Of a DNA stretch of 10,781 nucleotides, positions 1-7,469 are shown piece after piece (positions within the stretch are counted from its first letter, which is position 1; each line of letters opens with the position of its first letter). The notes below the pieces were generated by a model. That model was not told the origin of the DNA. It ran no database searches and saw only the letters and a list, made by a program, of their open reading frames with translations. The DNA comes from Oceanihabitans sp. (GTDB lineage Bacteria > Bacteroidota > Bacteroidia > Flavobacteriales > Flavobacteriaceae): contig JAGPUY010000262.1 of NCBI GenBank assembly GCA_018067265.1, positions 1-10,781 on the forward strand, read 5' to 3'. The position numbers and the translations under genes are program-made.

Positions 1-190
1 GGTTCCAAATGGCAAATAATCCTAATAACTTAGCTACTGCATACGGATAGATGATATAACTTGGATATCCGAAATTGGTAAACATTTGTGCTACATCGTC
101 ATGTTTAAAAAAATACATGTTCACCGAAAACAACATGATTAAGGTTAATAATCCTGTAGCTACATAAAAAATAATTTTATCTCTTTTCAT
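1..190 (-). CDS. DoxX-like family membrane protein (partial, N-terminal 63 residues)
   Basis: Reading the minus strand from the ATG at 190-188 gives an open frame that runs off the window edge, so only the first 63 residues are present. The product begins MKRDKIIFYVATG. A hydrophobic helix covers about residues 7-27, then a short polar stretch (FKHDDVAQMF), then FGYPSYIIYPYAVAKLLG leading into a second hydrophobic helix. That FGYP-x-YxIYPYAVAKLLGL pattern is what I recognise from the small four-helix DoxX-like proteins common in Bacteroidota. Their biochemical role is generally unknown, so none is assigned. The gene diverges from the acyl-CoA carboxylase gene, with a 145-bp shared upstream region and its own good promoter box 23 bases from the start codon. 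The family call rests on a partial protein. Confidence 0.72.
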   Translation of the reverse strand, partial: MKRDKIIFYVATGLLTLIMLFSVNMYFFKHDDVAQMFTNFGYPSYIIYPYAVAKLLGLFAIWN

Positions 191-212
191 TTTTAGTTTG
201 ATTTAGTTCGTG

Positions 213-220
213 CAAATATA
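213..220 (-). promoter_or_regulatory. Bacteroidota-type -7 promoter box for the DoxX-like gene
   Basis: On the minus strand this reads TATATTTG, an exact match to the TAnnTTTG box used by the primary sigma factor of Bacteroidota, and it is followed by C. The predicted transcription start would fall near 205, giving a leader of about 15 bases before the ATG at 190. No good TTTG box is found 19-21 bases upstream (the sequence there is CTGGGT), so the -33 element is weak. Confidence 0.6.
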
Positions 221-308
221 TGACAAAATAATTATAGTTACCCAGGAAACTATTTCCATGTAATGTTATTTAACAAAACATTCACTTTTTATACAAGCTT
301 TGGTTTTG

Positions 309-316
309 TAAATTCG
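309..316 (+). promoter_or_regulatory. Possible -7 promoter box for the acyl-CoA carboxylase beta gene
   Basis: The sequence TAAATTCG matches TAnnTTTG except for one base and lies 19 bases before the ATG at 336. The region 19-21 bases upstream is T-rich (TTTTT) without a clear TTTG, so this is a weak candidate. It is supported mainly by its position. Confidence 0.33.
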
Positions 317-335
317 TAGCAAATAATTCTTATTC

Positions 336-1964
336 ATGGATATCAATTTCAATAAAAACGAAGATCACAATAAACTTCTAGTTTCCGATTTAACCAAACG
401 TTTTGCTAAAGTAAAACTTGGTGGCGGACAAAAACGAATAGACAAACAACATGCTAAAGGTAAAATGAGTGCTAGAGAGCGCGTAGATTACTTGCTAGAT
501 TCTAAAGCTAAATCTATTGAAATTGGAGCTTTTGCAGGAGAAGATATGTATGCAGAACATGGTGGCTGTCCTTCTGGAGGAGTTATCGTTAAAATAGGAT
601 ATGTAAAAGGAAAGCAATGTATTGTTGTTGCAAATGATGCTACAGTAAAAGCTGGAGCTTGGTTTCCTATTACTGGAAAGAAGAATTTACGTGCCCAAGA
701 AATTTCTATTGAAAACCGATTACCAATAATATACTTGGTGGATTCTGCAGGTGTTTATCTACCAATGCAAGACGAAATTTTCCCAGATAAAGAACATTTC
801 GGACGCATTTTTAGAAATAATGCCATAATGAGTAGCATGGGAATTACGCAAATTTCGGCTATTATGGGAAGCTGTGTTGCTGGTGGTGCTTATTTACCAA
901 TTATGAGTGATGAAGCTTTAATTGTGGATAAAACAGGAAGTATTTTTCTTGCAGGAAGCTATTTAGTAAAAGCCGCAATTGGCGAAAGTATCGATAATGA
1001 AACGCTTGGTGGCGCAACTACACATTGTGAAATCTCTGGTGTTACCGATTATAAATCGAAGGATGATAAAGATGCTTTAGATACGATTAAACGTATCATG
1101 GATAAAATTGGCGATTATGATAAAGCTGGTTTTAACAGAGTAAAAGCAATAAAGCCTATTGAAAACCAAGAAGATATTTACGGTATTTTACCAAAAAGTC
1201 GTGCCGATCAATATGATATGTATGAAATTATTAAACGTTTGGTAGATAATAGTGAGTTTGATGAATACAAGGCTGGCTACGGAAAAACAATTATTACAGC
1301 ATATGCAAGAATTGATGGTTGGGCTGTTGGTATTGTTGCCAACCAGCGTAAACTAGTTAAAAATGCCAAAGGCGAAATGCAATTTGGTGGTGTAATCTAT
1401 AATGATAGTGCCGATAAGTCTACGCGATTTATTGCGAATTGCAACCAGAAGAAAATTCCCTTAGTCTTTTTACAAGACGTTACTGGTTTTATGGTTGGAA
1501 GTAAATCGGAACACGGAGGAATCATTAAAGATGGTGCCAAAATGGTTAATGCTGTTAGTAATAGCGTGGTGCCAAAATTCACCATTATTCTTGGAAACTC
1601 GTATGGAGCAGGAAATTATGCCATGTGCGGAAAAGCATACGACCCAAGACTTATTGTCGCTTGGCCAAGTGCAGAACTTGCAGTGATGAGTGGAAACTCT
1701 GCCGCTAAAGTGTTACTACAAATTGAAAAAGCTTCCTTAGAGAAGAAAGGTGAAAAAATTACTCCGGAAAAAGAAGCGGAACTTTTTAATAAAATAAAAG
1801 ACCGATACGATAATCAAGTATCTCCGTATTATGCAGCTGCTAGAATATGGACCGATGCCGTGATAAACCCTTTAGATACGAGAACATGGATTAGTATGGG
1901 AATTGAAGCTGCAGACCACGCGCCTATTGAGAAGAAATTTAATTTGGGTGTTTTGCAGGTGTAA
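336..1964 (+). CDS. Acyl-CoA carboxylase, carboxyltransferase (beta) subunit
   Basis: This is the carboxyltransferase subunit of a biotin-dependent acyl-CoA carboxylase. It moves the carboxyl group from carboxybiotin to a CoA ester in the cytoplasm. At 542 residues it has full family length, with both crotonase-fold halves. The N half carries the acyl-CoA oxyanion site GSCVAGGAYLP (about residues 178-188), and the C half carries GNSYGAGNYAMCG (420-432). The segment YLPMQDEIFPDKEHFGRIF (141-159) is of the methylcrotonyl-CoA carboxylase type, which suggests leucine degradation. Propionyl-CoA or another substrate cannot be excluded, so no symbol is given. No biotin carboxylase/BCCP alpha subunit lies in the window, so the partner must be encoded elsewhere or beyond the left edge. 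The start is the first in-frame ATG downstream of the putative promoter, and there is no Shine-Dalgarno site. A strong hairpin terminator follows 18 bases after the stop. Confidence 0.95.
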   Translation: MDINFNKNEDHNKLLVSDLTKRFAKVKLGGGQKRIDKQHAKGKMSARERVDYLLDSKAKSIEIGAFAGEDMYAEHGGCPSGGVIVKIGYVKGKQCIVVANDATVKAGAWFPITGKKNLRAQEISIENRLPIIYLVDSAGVYLPMQDEIFPDKEHFGRIFRNNAIMSSMGITQISAIMGSCVAGGAYLPIMSDEALIVDKTGSIFLAGSYLVKAAIGESIDNETLGGATTHCEISGVTDYKSKDDKDALDTIKRIMDKIGDYDKAGFNRVKAIKPIENQEDIYGILPKSRADQYDMYEIIKRLVDNSEFDEYKAGYGKTIITAYARIDGWAVGIVANQRKLVKNAKGEMQFGGVIYNDSADKSTRFIANCNQKKIPLVFLQDVTGFMVGSKSEHGGIIKDGAKMVNAVSNSVVPKFTIILGNSYGAGNYAMCGKAYDPRLIVAWPSAELAVMSGNSAAKVLLQIEKASLEKKGEKITPEKEAELFNKIKDRYDNQVSPYYAAARIWTDAVINPLDTRTWISMGIEAADHAPIEKKFNLGVLQV

Positions 1965-1982
1965 AAACATTCCTTTAAAATG

Positions 1983-2017
1983 AAAAAAGGCATTTGAGAT
2001 ATTCAAATGCCTTTTTT
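1983..2017. terminator. Bidirectional rho-independent terminator
   Basis: A perfect 15-bp inverted repeat (1983-1997 with 2003-2017) encloses a 5-base loop. Its arms begin with six A and end with six T, so a U-tract follows the GGCATTTGA stem on either strand. It lies exactly between the convergent stop codons of the carboxylase (1964) and the vWA protein (2022) and can end transcription from both. Confidence 0.9.
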
Positions 2018-2021
2018 ATTA

Positions 2022-4175
2022 CTACAAACTTTGATAAGAATTAACCAACCTTATAAACTCTGCTCTATAACCAAGCTTATCTGCTCCTCTTCCAGATTCT
2101 GCTAAAGTAATTACATCTTGCAATCTTGAATTATTATGATACTGTGAATGTCTTATTTGCATACCAAATAGCGCAACAGAAGCAGCAAATTCCATGTCTT
2201 TCGAAGCATTCTCTACCACATCTTTTTGTACATGTACCATTTCTATGCTTTTCTTACCATCTGGTTTTTTATATCTAAATTTTACCGTTAATAACTCCTC
2301 TTGAAAATCATTAGACACTTCCTTTTTTGTATACTTTAAATCAGAAATATCTTTTAAATACACACTCTCTATTCCCACTGGAATTACTTCATATAAAGCA
2401 GTTACTGTATGGCCGCTTCCCAATTCACCTGCATCTTTTGTGTCATCTATAAAATCTTCATCCGCCAACAATCTATTTTCATAACCAATTAGTCTGTACG
2501 CTTGCACTTTATTCGGATTAAACTCTACTTGAATTTTTACATCTTTTGCAATAGTATACAATGTACCTCCAAACTCTTTTCCAAACACTTTTTGTGCTTC
2601 TTGCATGGTATCAATAAATGCATGATTCCCATTTCCTTTATCGGCTAATGTTTCCAATTTAGAATCTTTATAGTTTCCATAACCAAATCCTAAAACAGAT
2701 AAGAAAACACCAGATTTACGTTTTTCTTCAATTAAGGTTTTCATGTCGGCATCTGTAGAAGCTCCTACATTAAAATCGCCATCAGTTGCTAAAATCACTC
2801 GGTTATTGCCTTTCTTTTTAAAGTTTTTTTGAGCTAAAGCATAGGCAAGTTCAATACCTTCTCCTCCAGCAGTAGATCCTCCAGATTGTAATTTATCTAA
2901 TGCTTTTAGTATTCTATTTTTATCTTTTCCAGAGGTTGGTTCCAAAACAACACCAGCAGCTCCAGCATAAACTACTATGGCTACTTTATCTTGTTCGCGT
3001 AATTGATTTACCAATAACTTAAAAGCAGACTTTAAAAGTGGTAATTTGTTTTGCGAACTCATAGAACCAGAAACATCTATTAAAAACGTAAGATTACTTG
3101 CTGGTAACTCTTCATTATTATAGGTTTTACCTTGTAAACCAATCTTCACCAATTTGGTTTGATTGTTCCATGGTGTAACTGCTAATTCTGTTTGTATGGA
3201 AAAAGGATGTTCACCTGTTGGTTGCGAATAATTATAATCGAAATAATTTACCATCTCTTCAATTTTTACAGCATCTGAAGGAATAGTTTGCGTATTATTA
3301 ATCATTCTCCTAATATTGCTATAGGAAGCTTTATCTACATCTATGGAAAAAGTGGATAATGGAGAAGCACTTATATTTTTGAATTTATTTTCATGAATTT
3401 TTGTGTAAGTCTCATTCGTTATTTTTTGAATATTTGGAAAAACATAGTTGCTCTTTTTTGTTTTCACTAAAATCAATCCGTTTTTAGCTTTATTGCCATA
3501 TAAAGTAGTAGCTGCTTCACTTTTTACTACTTCCAATTTTTCTACTTTTCTGGCTTTTAGTTTTTCTAATTTATCATAAGAAGCAATTTTTCCATCAATA
3601 ACAATCAAAGGTTTAATATCTTCAGAAATAGATGAATTTCCTCTAATTACTATTCTAGATGAAGGTCCAACACTACCTGAATTATTAGTGACATTTACAC
3701 CTGCTACTTTACCAGACAGACTATTTACTGTATTATTATAAAGATTACTTTTAACCAGCTTTTGCTTGTTTTTTCTTTGTTTACGAGAGTTTGAAAGTGA
3801 CTCCGATCTTACAGATTGAGAAGCATAACCTACTACATTCCTTTCTCTTCTAATCCCCATAGCAGTAACAACCACTTCATCGAGTCTGCTATCTGGTTTT
3901 AACACAACGTTAATGGTATTTGATTTTCCAACCGTTTTTTCTTCATTTGAAAAACCTAGATAACTAAATAGTAATACGTCTCCTATATTTGCCTTAATGG
4001 TGTAGTTTCCATCAAAATCGGTAGAAGTGCCAATGGTTGTTCCTCTTACTATTATTGCTGCTCCTGGCAATGGTAATCCATTTACTTCGCTTACTATTCC
4101 TGTAATCGTTTTTTCCTGCGCACATAATTGCATTGCAAATAACAATACAAAAACAAATTGTAATACTTTTTTCAT
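2022..4175 (-). CDS. Exported YfbK-type von Willebrand A protein with N-terminal carboxypeptidase-regulatory and TonB-plug-like segments
   Basis: The 717-residue product starts with a Sec signal peptide, probably cleaved after LCA near residue 19. Next is a carboxypeptidase-D regulatory-like beta domain (about 22-95: ITGIVSEVNGLPLPGAAIIV, then FDGNYTI and FSYLGF). The SusC-like linker LDEVVVTAMGIRRER (98-112) leads into a plug-like segment (about 150-240: SLSGKVAGVNV, SSRIVIRGNSSI, PLIVIDG, ATTLYGNKAKNGLILVKT). No beta-barrel follows. Instead the chain continues into a vWF_A N-terminal region (about 275-345, FSIDVDKASYSNIRRMI), a vWA domain with an intact MIDAS motif DVSGS (367-371), a GGSTAGGEG loop (432-440) and TDGD (464-467), and a YfbK-type C-terminal region (about 540-717, with RLIGYENRLLADEDF). 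The protein probably acts in the periplasm or at the outer membrane through metal-dependent protein binding. Its partner is unknown. It appears monocistronic, facing the carboxylase across a terminator. Confidence 0.9.
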   Translation of the reverse strand: MKKVLQFVFVLLFAMQLCAQEKTITGIVSEVNGLPLPGAAIIVRGTTIGTSTDFDGNYTIKANIGDVLLFSYLGFSNEEKTVGKSNTINVVLKPDSRLDEVVVTAMGIRRERNVVGYASQSVRSESLSNSRKQRKNKQKLVKSNLYNNTVNSLSGKVAGVNVTNNSGSVGPSSRIVIRGNSSISEDIKPLIVIDGKIASYDKLEKLKARKVEKLEVVKSEAATTLYGNKAKNGLILVKTKKSNYVFPNIQKITNETYTKIHENKFKNISASPLSTFSIDVDKASYSNIRRMINNTQTIPSDAVKIEEMVNYFDYNYSQPTGEHPFSIQTELAVTPWNNQTKLVKIGLQGKTYNNEELPASNLTFLIDVSGSMSSQNKLPLLKSAFKLLVNQLREQDKVAIVVYAGAAGVVLEPTSGKDKNRILKALDKLQSGGSTAGGEGIELAYALAQKNFKKKGNNRVILATDGDFNVGASTDADMKTLIEEKRKSGVFLSVLGFGYGNYKDSKLETLADKGNGNHAFIDTMQEAQKVFGKEFGGTLYTIAKDVKIQVEFNPNKVQAYRLIGYENRLLADEDFIDDTKDAGELGSGHTVTALYEVIPVGIESVYLKDISDLKYTKKEVSNDFQEELLTVKFRYKKPDGKKSIEMVHVQKDVVENASKDMEFAASVALFGMQIRHSQYHNNSRLQDVITLAESGRGADKLGYRAEFIRLVNSYQSL

Positions 4176-4268
4176 TTGGTTAGTTTTAAAGTTCAGGTAA
4201 ACTTATACCTAAGCTATATTTTATAAAACCACAAATGCGTGAAGTATCCTTTTGAGTGAGTGAACGTG

Positions 4269-5357
4269 TTATTTTATTTTTTTTACCGTTTCCTGACGAA
4301 GAATTTTGCCAGTATCACTTTCTATAAATTTTTCTACGGAATAGATTTTCTTCGGAATTTCAAATTTTTCTAATCCTTCAAAAACGGAAGTTTCTATAGT
4401 ATTACTTTTGCTTTCTACTATTAAAATGATGCATTCGCCAAGCGTTTCATCTTCCTCTTTTGTTATAAAAAAGCGAGTACTAATTACAGACTCTAGCTTT
4501 GCTTCTATCTGTTCTGGAAACAATTTAACACCACCAGAATTCACAACATGATCATATCTACCAAGCCATTCAAAAGAAGTTTCAGAATGCAATTTCACCA
4601 CATCATTGGTTACAATTTTGTCCTCAGAAAGTTTTGGTGCTTCAATGACTAAGCAGTTTCTTTTGTCTTTTGTGATGATAATATTTGGAAGGGTTTTAAA
4701 ATGAGATGCTTCGACAAGCTCTGCATGACATTCGTTTTCAATATTAAAATTATTTATTTTTTTAACCGCAATATGTGTTATGGTTTCGGTCATACCATAG
4801 GTTTCAAATACATTGGTTTCAATTCCTTGAATAGCAGCTTTTAAGCTACTAGAAACCGAGGCACCGCCAACAATAATCGTTTTAATATTATTACAATACG
4901 ACATCGTTTTTTGAAGCTGTAAAGGTATCATAGCACAAAAATCATAATGCTTTTCATAATCAAAAAGTGGCTGACTCGTCGGTTCTGCAAGATCCAGCTC
5001 TAAACCTAAAATCATCGCTCTTACTAACATCATTTTCCCTGCAATATAGTTGCTGGGCAAACAATGTAATGCTTTGTCTCCGGGTTCTAGTTTAAAAAAA
5101 TCGCCTGTCGCAATAGCAGAATATACCATTGCTTGTTTTTGTAATTTTATAATTTTTGGTTTTCCAGTAGATCCAGAGGTTTGTACCAATACATACTCTT
5201 TATCGTCTAGCCAATCAATTAAAAAATCGCCAATATTTTTTTCATAAGGCAATCCTTCTTTTACATGACTATAAGCAACTTCTTTAAGATCTTCATATAA
5301 AAAAGAGCTATCATTTAATTTAAAACGATTGTGGATTTTATTATACGCTGGTATCAT
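4269..5357 (-). CDS. menE: o-Succinylbenzoate-CoA ligase (MenE), AMP-binding family
   Basis: This is a cytoplasmic adenylating enzyme of menaquinone synthesis that converts o-succinylbenzoate, ATP and CoA into the CoA thioester. The 362-residue chain is short for the superfamily but normal for compact flavobacterial MenE proteins. Visible motifs are the phosphate loop TSGSTGKPK (60-68), YGMTET (187-192), GRYD (266-269), NSGGVKLFPEQIE (273-285) and the C-terminal catalytic lysine in TGKILR (K351). The assignment is strengthened by menC two genes upstream in the same operon. The ATG overlaps the stop of the protease gene by one base (TAATG), which suggests translational coupling. One oddity is residues 210-219 (CHAELVEASH), which are encoded by a dispersed palindromic repeat, apparently inserted in a loop between YGMTET and the GRYD region. 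All catalytic motifs remain intact, so the enzyme is probably functional. Confidence 0.92.
   Translation of the reverse strand: MIPAYNKIHNRFKLNDSSFLYEDLKEVAYSHVKEGLPYEKNIGDFLIDWLDDKEYVLVQTSGSTGKPKIIKLQKQAMVYSAIATGDFFKLEPGDKALHCLPSNYIAGKMMLVRAMILGLELDLAEPTSQPLFDYEKHYDFCAMIPLQLQKTMSYCNNIKTIIVGGASVSSSLKAAIQGIETNVFETYGMTETITHIAVKKINNFNIENECHAELVEASHFKTLPNIIITKDKRNCLVIEAPKLSEDKIVTNDVVKLHSETSFEWLGRYDHVVNSGGVKLFPEQIEAKLESVISTRFFITKEEDETLGECIILIVESKSNTIETSVFEGLEKFEIPKKIYSVEKFIESDTGKILRQETVKKIK
4702..4730 (-). repeat. Dispersed palindromic (REP-like) element, copy 1, inside menE
   Basis: On the minus strand this 29-base element has TGTC followed by stem ATGC (4726-4723), a 13-base loop with core AGCTTGTCGAA, and stem GCAT (4709-4706). 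It shares the core AGCTTGTCGAAG with copy 3 and GTCGAAGT/C with copy 2. It is read in frame as part of menE (CHAELVEASH). Elements of this sequence are familiar to me from many flavobacterial genomes, where the same peptide turns up in unrelated proteins. Confidence 0.8.
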
Positions 5358-6322
5358 TATTCTATTATTTTATAATCTTCTTTTACTGGCTCTACTACTT
5401 TTCCTAAAAGTTTTTCGCTCCAATTTGTCCATTTATATTTTTTAGCTAGAATGAAAATAATAATAGGAAAAACAACAAATACAGGCATAAACACATCTAT
5501 AAATCCTGCTGAAGTTGGCTCTGAAATATCTTTAAAAAGGGAGTCGGTTTGAAAAGCAGTCCAATCTGCTGTTACCAATAAAGCAGTAAATAAATTATTA
5601 GCAGCATGAAATCCTAATGCGAGTTCTAAACCATCATCCATAAGTGTCATGATTCCTAAAAAGAATCCTGTTCCTATATAATACACCATAATGACATAAC
5701 CAAGTTGCTCTACTTCTGGATTTGCTAAATGCATTAATCCAAAGACAATAGAAGTCAAAAACAACGGAAACCATCTTGTTTTAGTAATAACACCCAATGC
5801 TTGCATTAAATAACCTCTAAAAAAATATTCTTCCATACTGGTTTGTAATGGCACTAAGAGTATAGCAATTACGGCAAGCGTTAAAAACGGAACTAATTTA
5901 AAATTCCACACATAACCTTCTGGTTCCATAAAATAATCTACAAATACAAAAGCAGAAGATACCGTTCCCCAAAGTATAAAAACAAACCAAAATCGGCTCC
6001 AATCTATTTTTTTTCTGGCAGTAGTTAATTCTGAAATAGACTGCTGATGGATTACTTTAGAATTGAAAAACACACCAACCAAGCCAATAGCAAAAGATAA
6101 AAGCATTAAAAACAAAAACAGGTTATTTCCTAAAACATCTGCCATTTCAGGAATATCTGTTGGGAAATCGCCATTTTGTATTCCTTCTAAACCTATAGTA
6201 TATAAAATTCCAGCGATTAACGGAATAGATCCAATTAATTGCCATACTATAAAAATGATGATGAAACCTAATAAATATCTCCACCACTCATGTAATGATT
6301 TAAACGCTTGCTCTATATACAT
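5357..6322 (-). CDS. CPBP family intramembrane glutamic/metallo-protease
   Basis: The 321-residue polytopic membrane protein has about eight hydrophobic segments (first about 15-42, last about 278-293). It carries the three CPBP (CAAX protease and bacteriocin-processing, formerly Abi) motifs. These are EExxxR as MEEYFFRG (E164, E165, R169), FxxxH as FGLMH (H198), and HxxxN as FHAANN (H239, N243). All catalytic residues are present, so an active inner-membrane endopeptidase is expected. Its substrate is unknown. It sits between menC (2-bp gap, TAAGTATG) and menE (1-bp overlap), so it is almost certainly cotranscribed with them. A role connected to menaquinone or membrane homeostasis is only an inference from this position. 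The C-terminal tail after about residue 295 is charged and likely soluble. Confidence 0.9.
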   Translation of the reverse strand: MYIEQAFKSLHEWWRYLLGFIIIFIVWQLIGSIPLIAGILYTIGLEGIQNGDFPTDIPEMADVLGNNLFLFLMLLSFAIGLVGVFFNSKVIHQQSISELTTARKKIDWSRFWFVFILWGTVSSAFVFVDYFMEPEGYVWNFKLVPFLTLAVIAILLVPLQTSMEEYFFRGYLMQALGVITKTRWFPLFLTSIVFGLMHLANPEVEQLGYVIMVYYIGTGFFLGIMTLMDDGLELALGFHAANNLFTALLVTADWTAFQTDSLFKDISEPTSAGFIDVFMPVFVVFPIIIFILAKKYKWTNWSEKLLGKVVEPVKEDYKIIE

Positions 6323-6324
6323 AC

Positions 6325-7359
6325 TTATAATTTAAAATTCCAGTTATTATTATTTTGATATTGCAATGTACCATTTTTTACTTGTAACGGACTTTCAAAA
6401 TTATTGGTAAAAAGACTTCCTGTACCAAGTCCTTGCGGCAATTTACTTTGCAATGTGTATGTAAATTGTGCTATTGCATTTAATCCTACATTACTTTCTA
6501 ATGCACTAGTAATCCACCAACCAATATTTTGCTTTTCTGCCAAATCTATCCAATTATGACTGCCTGCAAATCCGCCAACCAAACTTGGTTTTAAAATAAT
6601 GTATTGCGGATTTATAGTTAGTAGCAAATCTTCTTTCTTCGTTACATCAAACACACCAATTAATTCTTCGTCTAGTGCAATTGGTAATGGTGTTTCTTCA
6701 CAAAGCCTTGCCATTTCCTGAATTTGACCTTGTTTAAGGGGTTGTTCTATAGAATGTAAATCAAAATGAGAAAGTATCTTTAATTTCTCCAAAGCTTCCG
6801 AAGGCTTAAACGCGCCATTGGCATCCACTCGTAATTCAATGTCTTCCGCCGAAAATTCTTTTCTAATCGATTTTAAAAGTTCTAATTCGGTTTTAAAATC
6901 TATGGCTCCGATTTTCATTTTAATACAACTAAAACCTGCCTCAATTTTGTCTTTTATTTGTTGTTTCATAAAAGCTTCGGATCCCATCCATATTAACCCA
7001 TTAATAGGAATAGTATCGTTTCCTTGGGTGAATTCGGAAGGAAAAAGAAGAAAAGGATTTGCACTTTGCAAAGAAATAAAAGCTTGTTCTACGCCAAATT
7101 GTATACTAGGAAACACTATTAATTCGGCTAATAGAAGGTCTAAACCTAAATGAATATTAGCACAAACCCATTGTAGTTTTTCTTCATAATTAGGTACGTC
7201 ATCGGCACTTAAACCTCGAAAAATTCCACATTCGCCTATTCCCTTCTTTCCTTCATGTTCTACAATTAGAAACCAAGTTTCCTTTGTTTTTAAAACACCT
7301 CGAGAAGTTCCGCTGGCTTGTTTAAAGTTTAAAATATATTGTTGGTAGGTTGCTATCAT
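6325..7359 (-). CDS. menC: o-Succinylbenzoate synthase (MenC), enolase superfamily
   Basis: This enzyme dehydrates SHCHC to o-succinylbenzoate in menaquinone synthesis, just before MenE. From the ATG at 7359 the protein has 344 residues with an N-terminal capping domain and a TIM barrel. Catalytic features are the KxK motif in CIKMKIG (K147, K149), metal ligands in RVDANG (D179), SIEQPL (E205) and ALDEEL (D230), and the second-face lysine in ILKPSLVGG (K257). The family also contains N-acylamino acid racemases and dipeptide epimerases, but menE in the same operon makes MenC the best call. A longer reading would start at TTG 7371. I reject it because that codon lies within a strong promoter box, and the ATG four codons later fits the predicted transcript start. 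It is the first gene of the menC-protease-menE operon. Confidence 0.92.
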   Translation of the reverse strand: MIATYQQYILNFKQASGTSRGVLKTKETWFLIVEHEGKKGIGECGIFRGLSADDVPNYEEKLQWVCANIHLGLDLLLAELIVFPSIQFGVEQAFISLQSANPFLLFPSEFTQGNDTIPINGLIWMGSEAFMKQQIKDKIEAGFSCIKMKIGAIDFKTELELLKSIRKEFSAEDIELRVDANGAFKPSEALEKLKILSHFDLHSIEQPLKQGQIQEMARLCEETPLPIALDEELIGVFDVTKKEDLLLTINPQYIILKPSLVGGFAGSHNWIDLAEKQNIGWWITSALESNVGLNAIAQFTYTLQSKLPQGLGTGSLFTNNFESPLQVKNGTLQYQNNNNWNFKL

Positions 7360-7368
7360 AGTTCGCTT

Positions 7369-7401
7369 CAAAAATAGACAATATTTTTTGTATTTTGCAA
7401 A
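7369..7401 (-). promoter_or_regulatory. Promoter of the menC-protease-menE operon
   Basis: On the minus strand TTTG (7401-7398) is followed by a 21-base spacer and then TATTTTTG (7376-7369), matching both elements of the Bacteroidota housekeeping promoter (TTTG and TAnnTTTG). The predicted start near 7362 gives a leader of only a few bases before the ATG at 7359. This also excludes the upstream TTG as the start codon. Confidence 0.68.
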
Positions 7402-7420
7402 GTAAAAAAATAGATCTAAT

Positions 7421-7447
7421 TGTACTTCGACTGCGCTCCGTATAACA
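7421..7447 (-). repeat. Dispersed palindromic (REP-like) element, copy 2, menC/hydroxylase intergenic
   Basis: On the minus strand the element begins TGTTATAC, then GGAGCGCAGTCGAA, then GTACA, so TAC pairs with GTA around a roughly 14-base loop. It aligns with copies 1 and 3 at TGTnA at the left end and GTCGAAG near the right. Its middle (GCGCA) differs from the CTT of the other two, so it is probably a sister subtype. It lies 23 bases before the start of the hydroxylase gene. Confidence 0.68.
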
Positions 7448-7469
7448 ATATAGACTTAACAACAAAAAA

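Noticed and set aside
245..257. GGAAA-CTA-TTTCC palindrome between the DoxX-like and carboxylase genes
   Set aside because: The 5-bp arms are too short to distinguish from chance, and there is no overlap with a confident promoter of the carboxylase.
4198..4205. TAAGTTTA on the minus strand as -7 box of the vWA gene
   Set aside because: It is a near match at a suitable distance, but no TTTG occurs 19-21 bases upstream (nearest is 26), and the A/T-rich region gives such matches by chance.
6818..7153. 111-codon plus-strand open frame opposite menC
   Set aside because: It is antisense to conserved enolase-superfamily motifs and has no signal, domain or promoter support.
7360..7371. TTG start four codons upstream of the menC ATG
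   Set aside because: The TTG lies inside the TATTTTTG promoter box, so it would not be on the predicted transcript.
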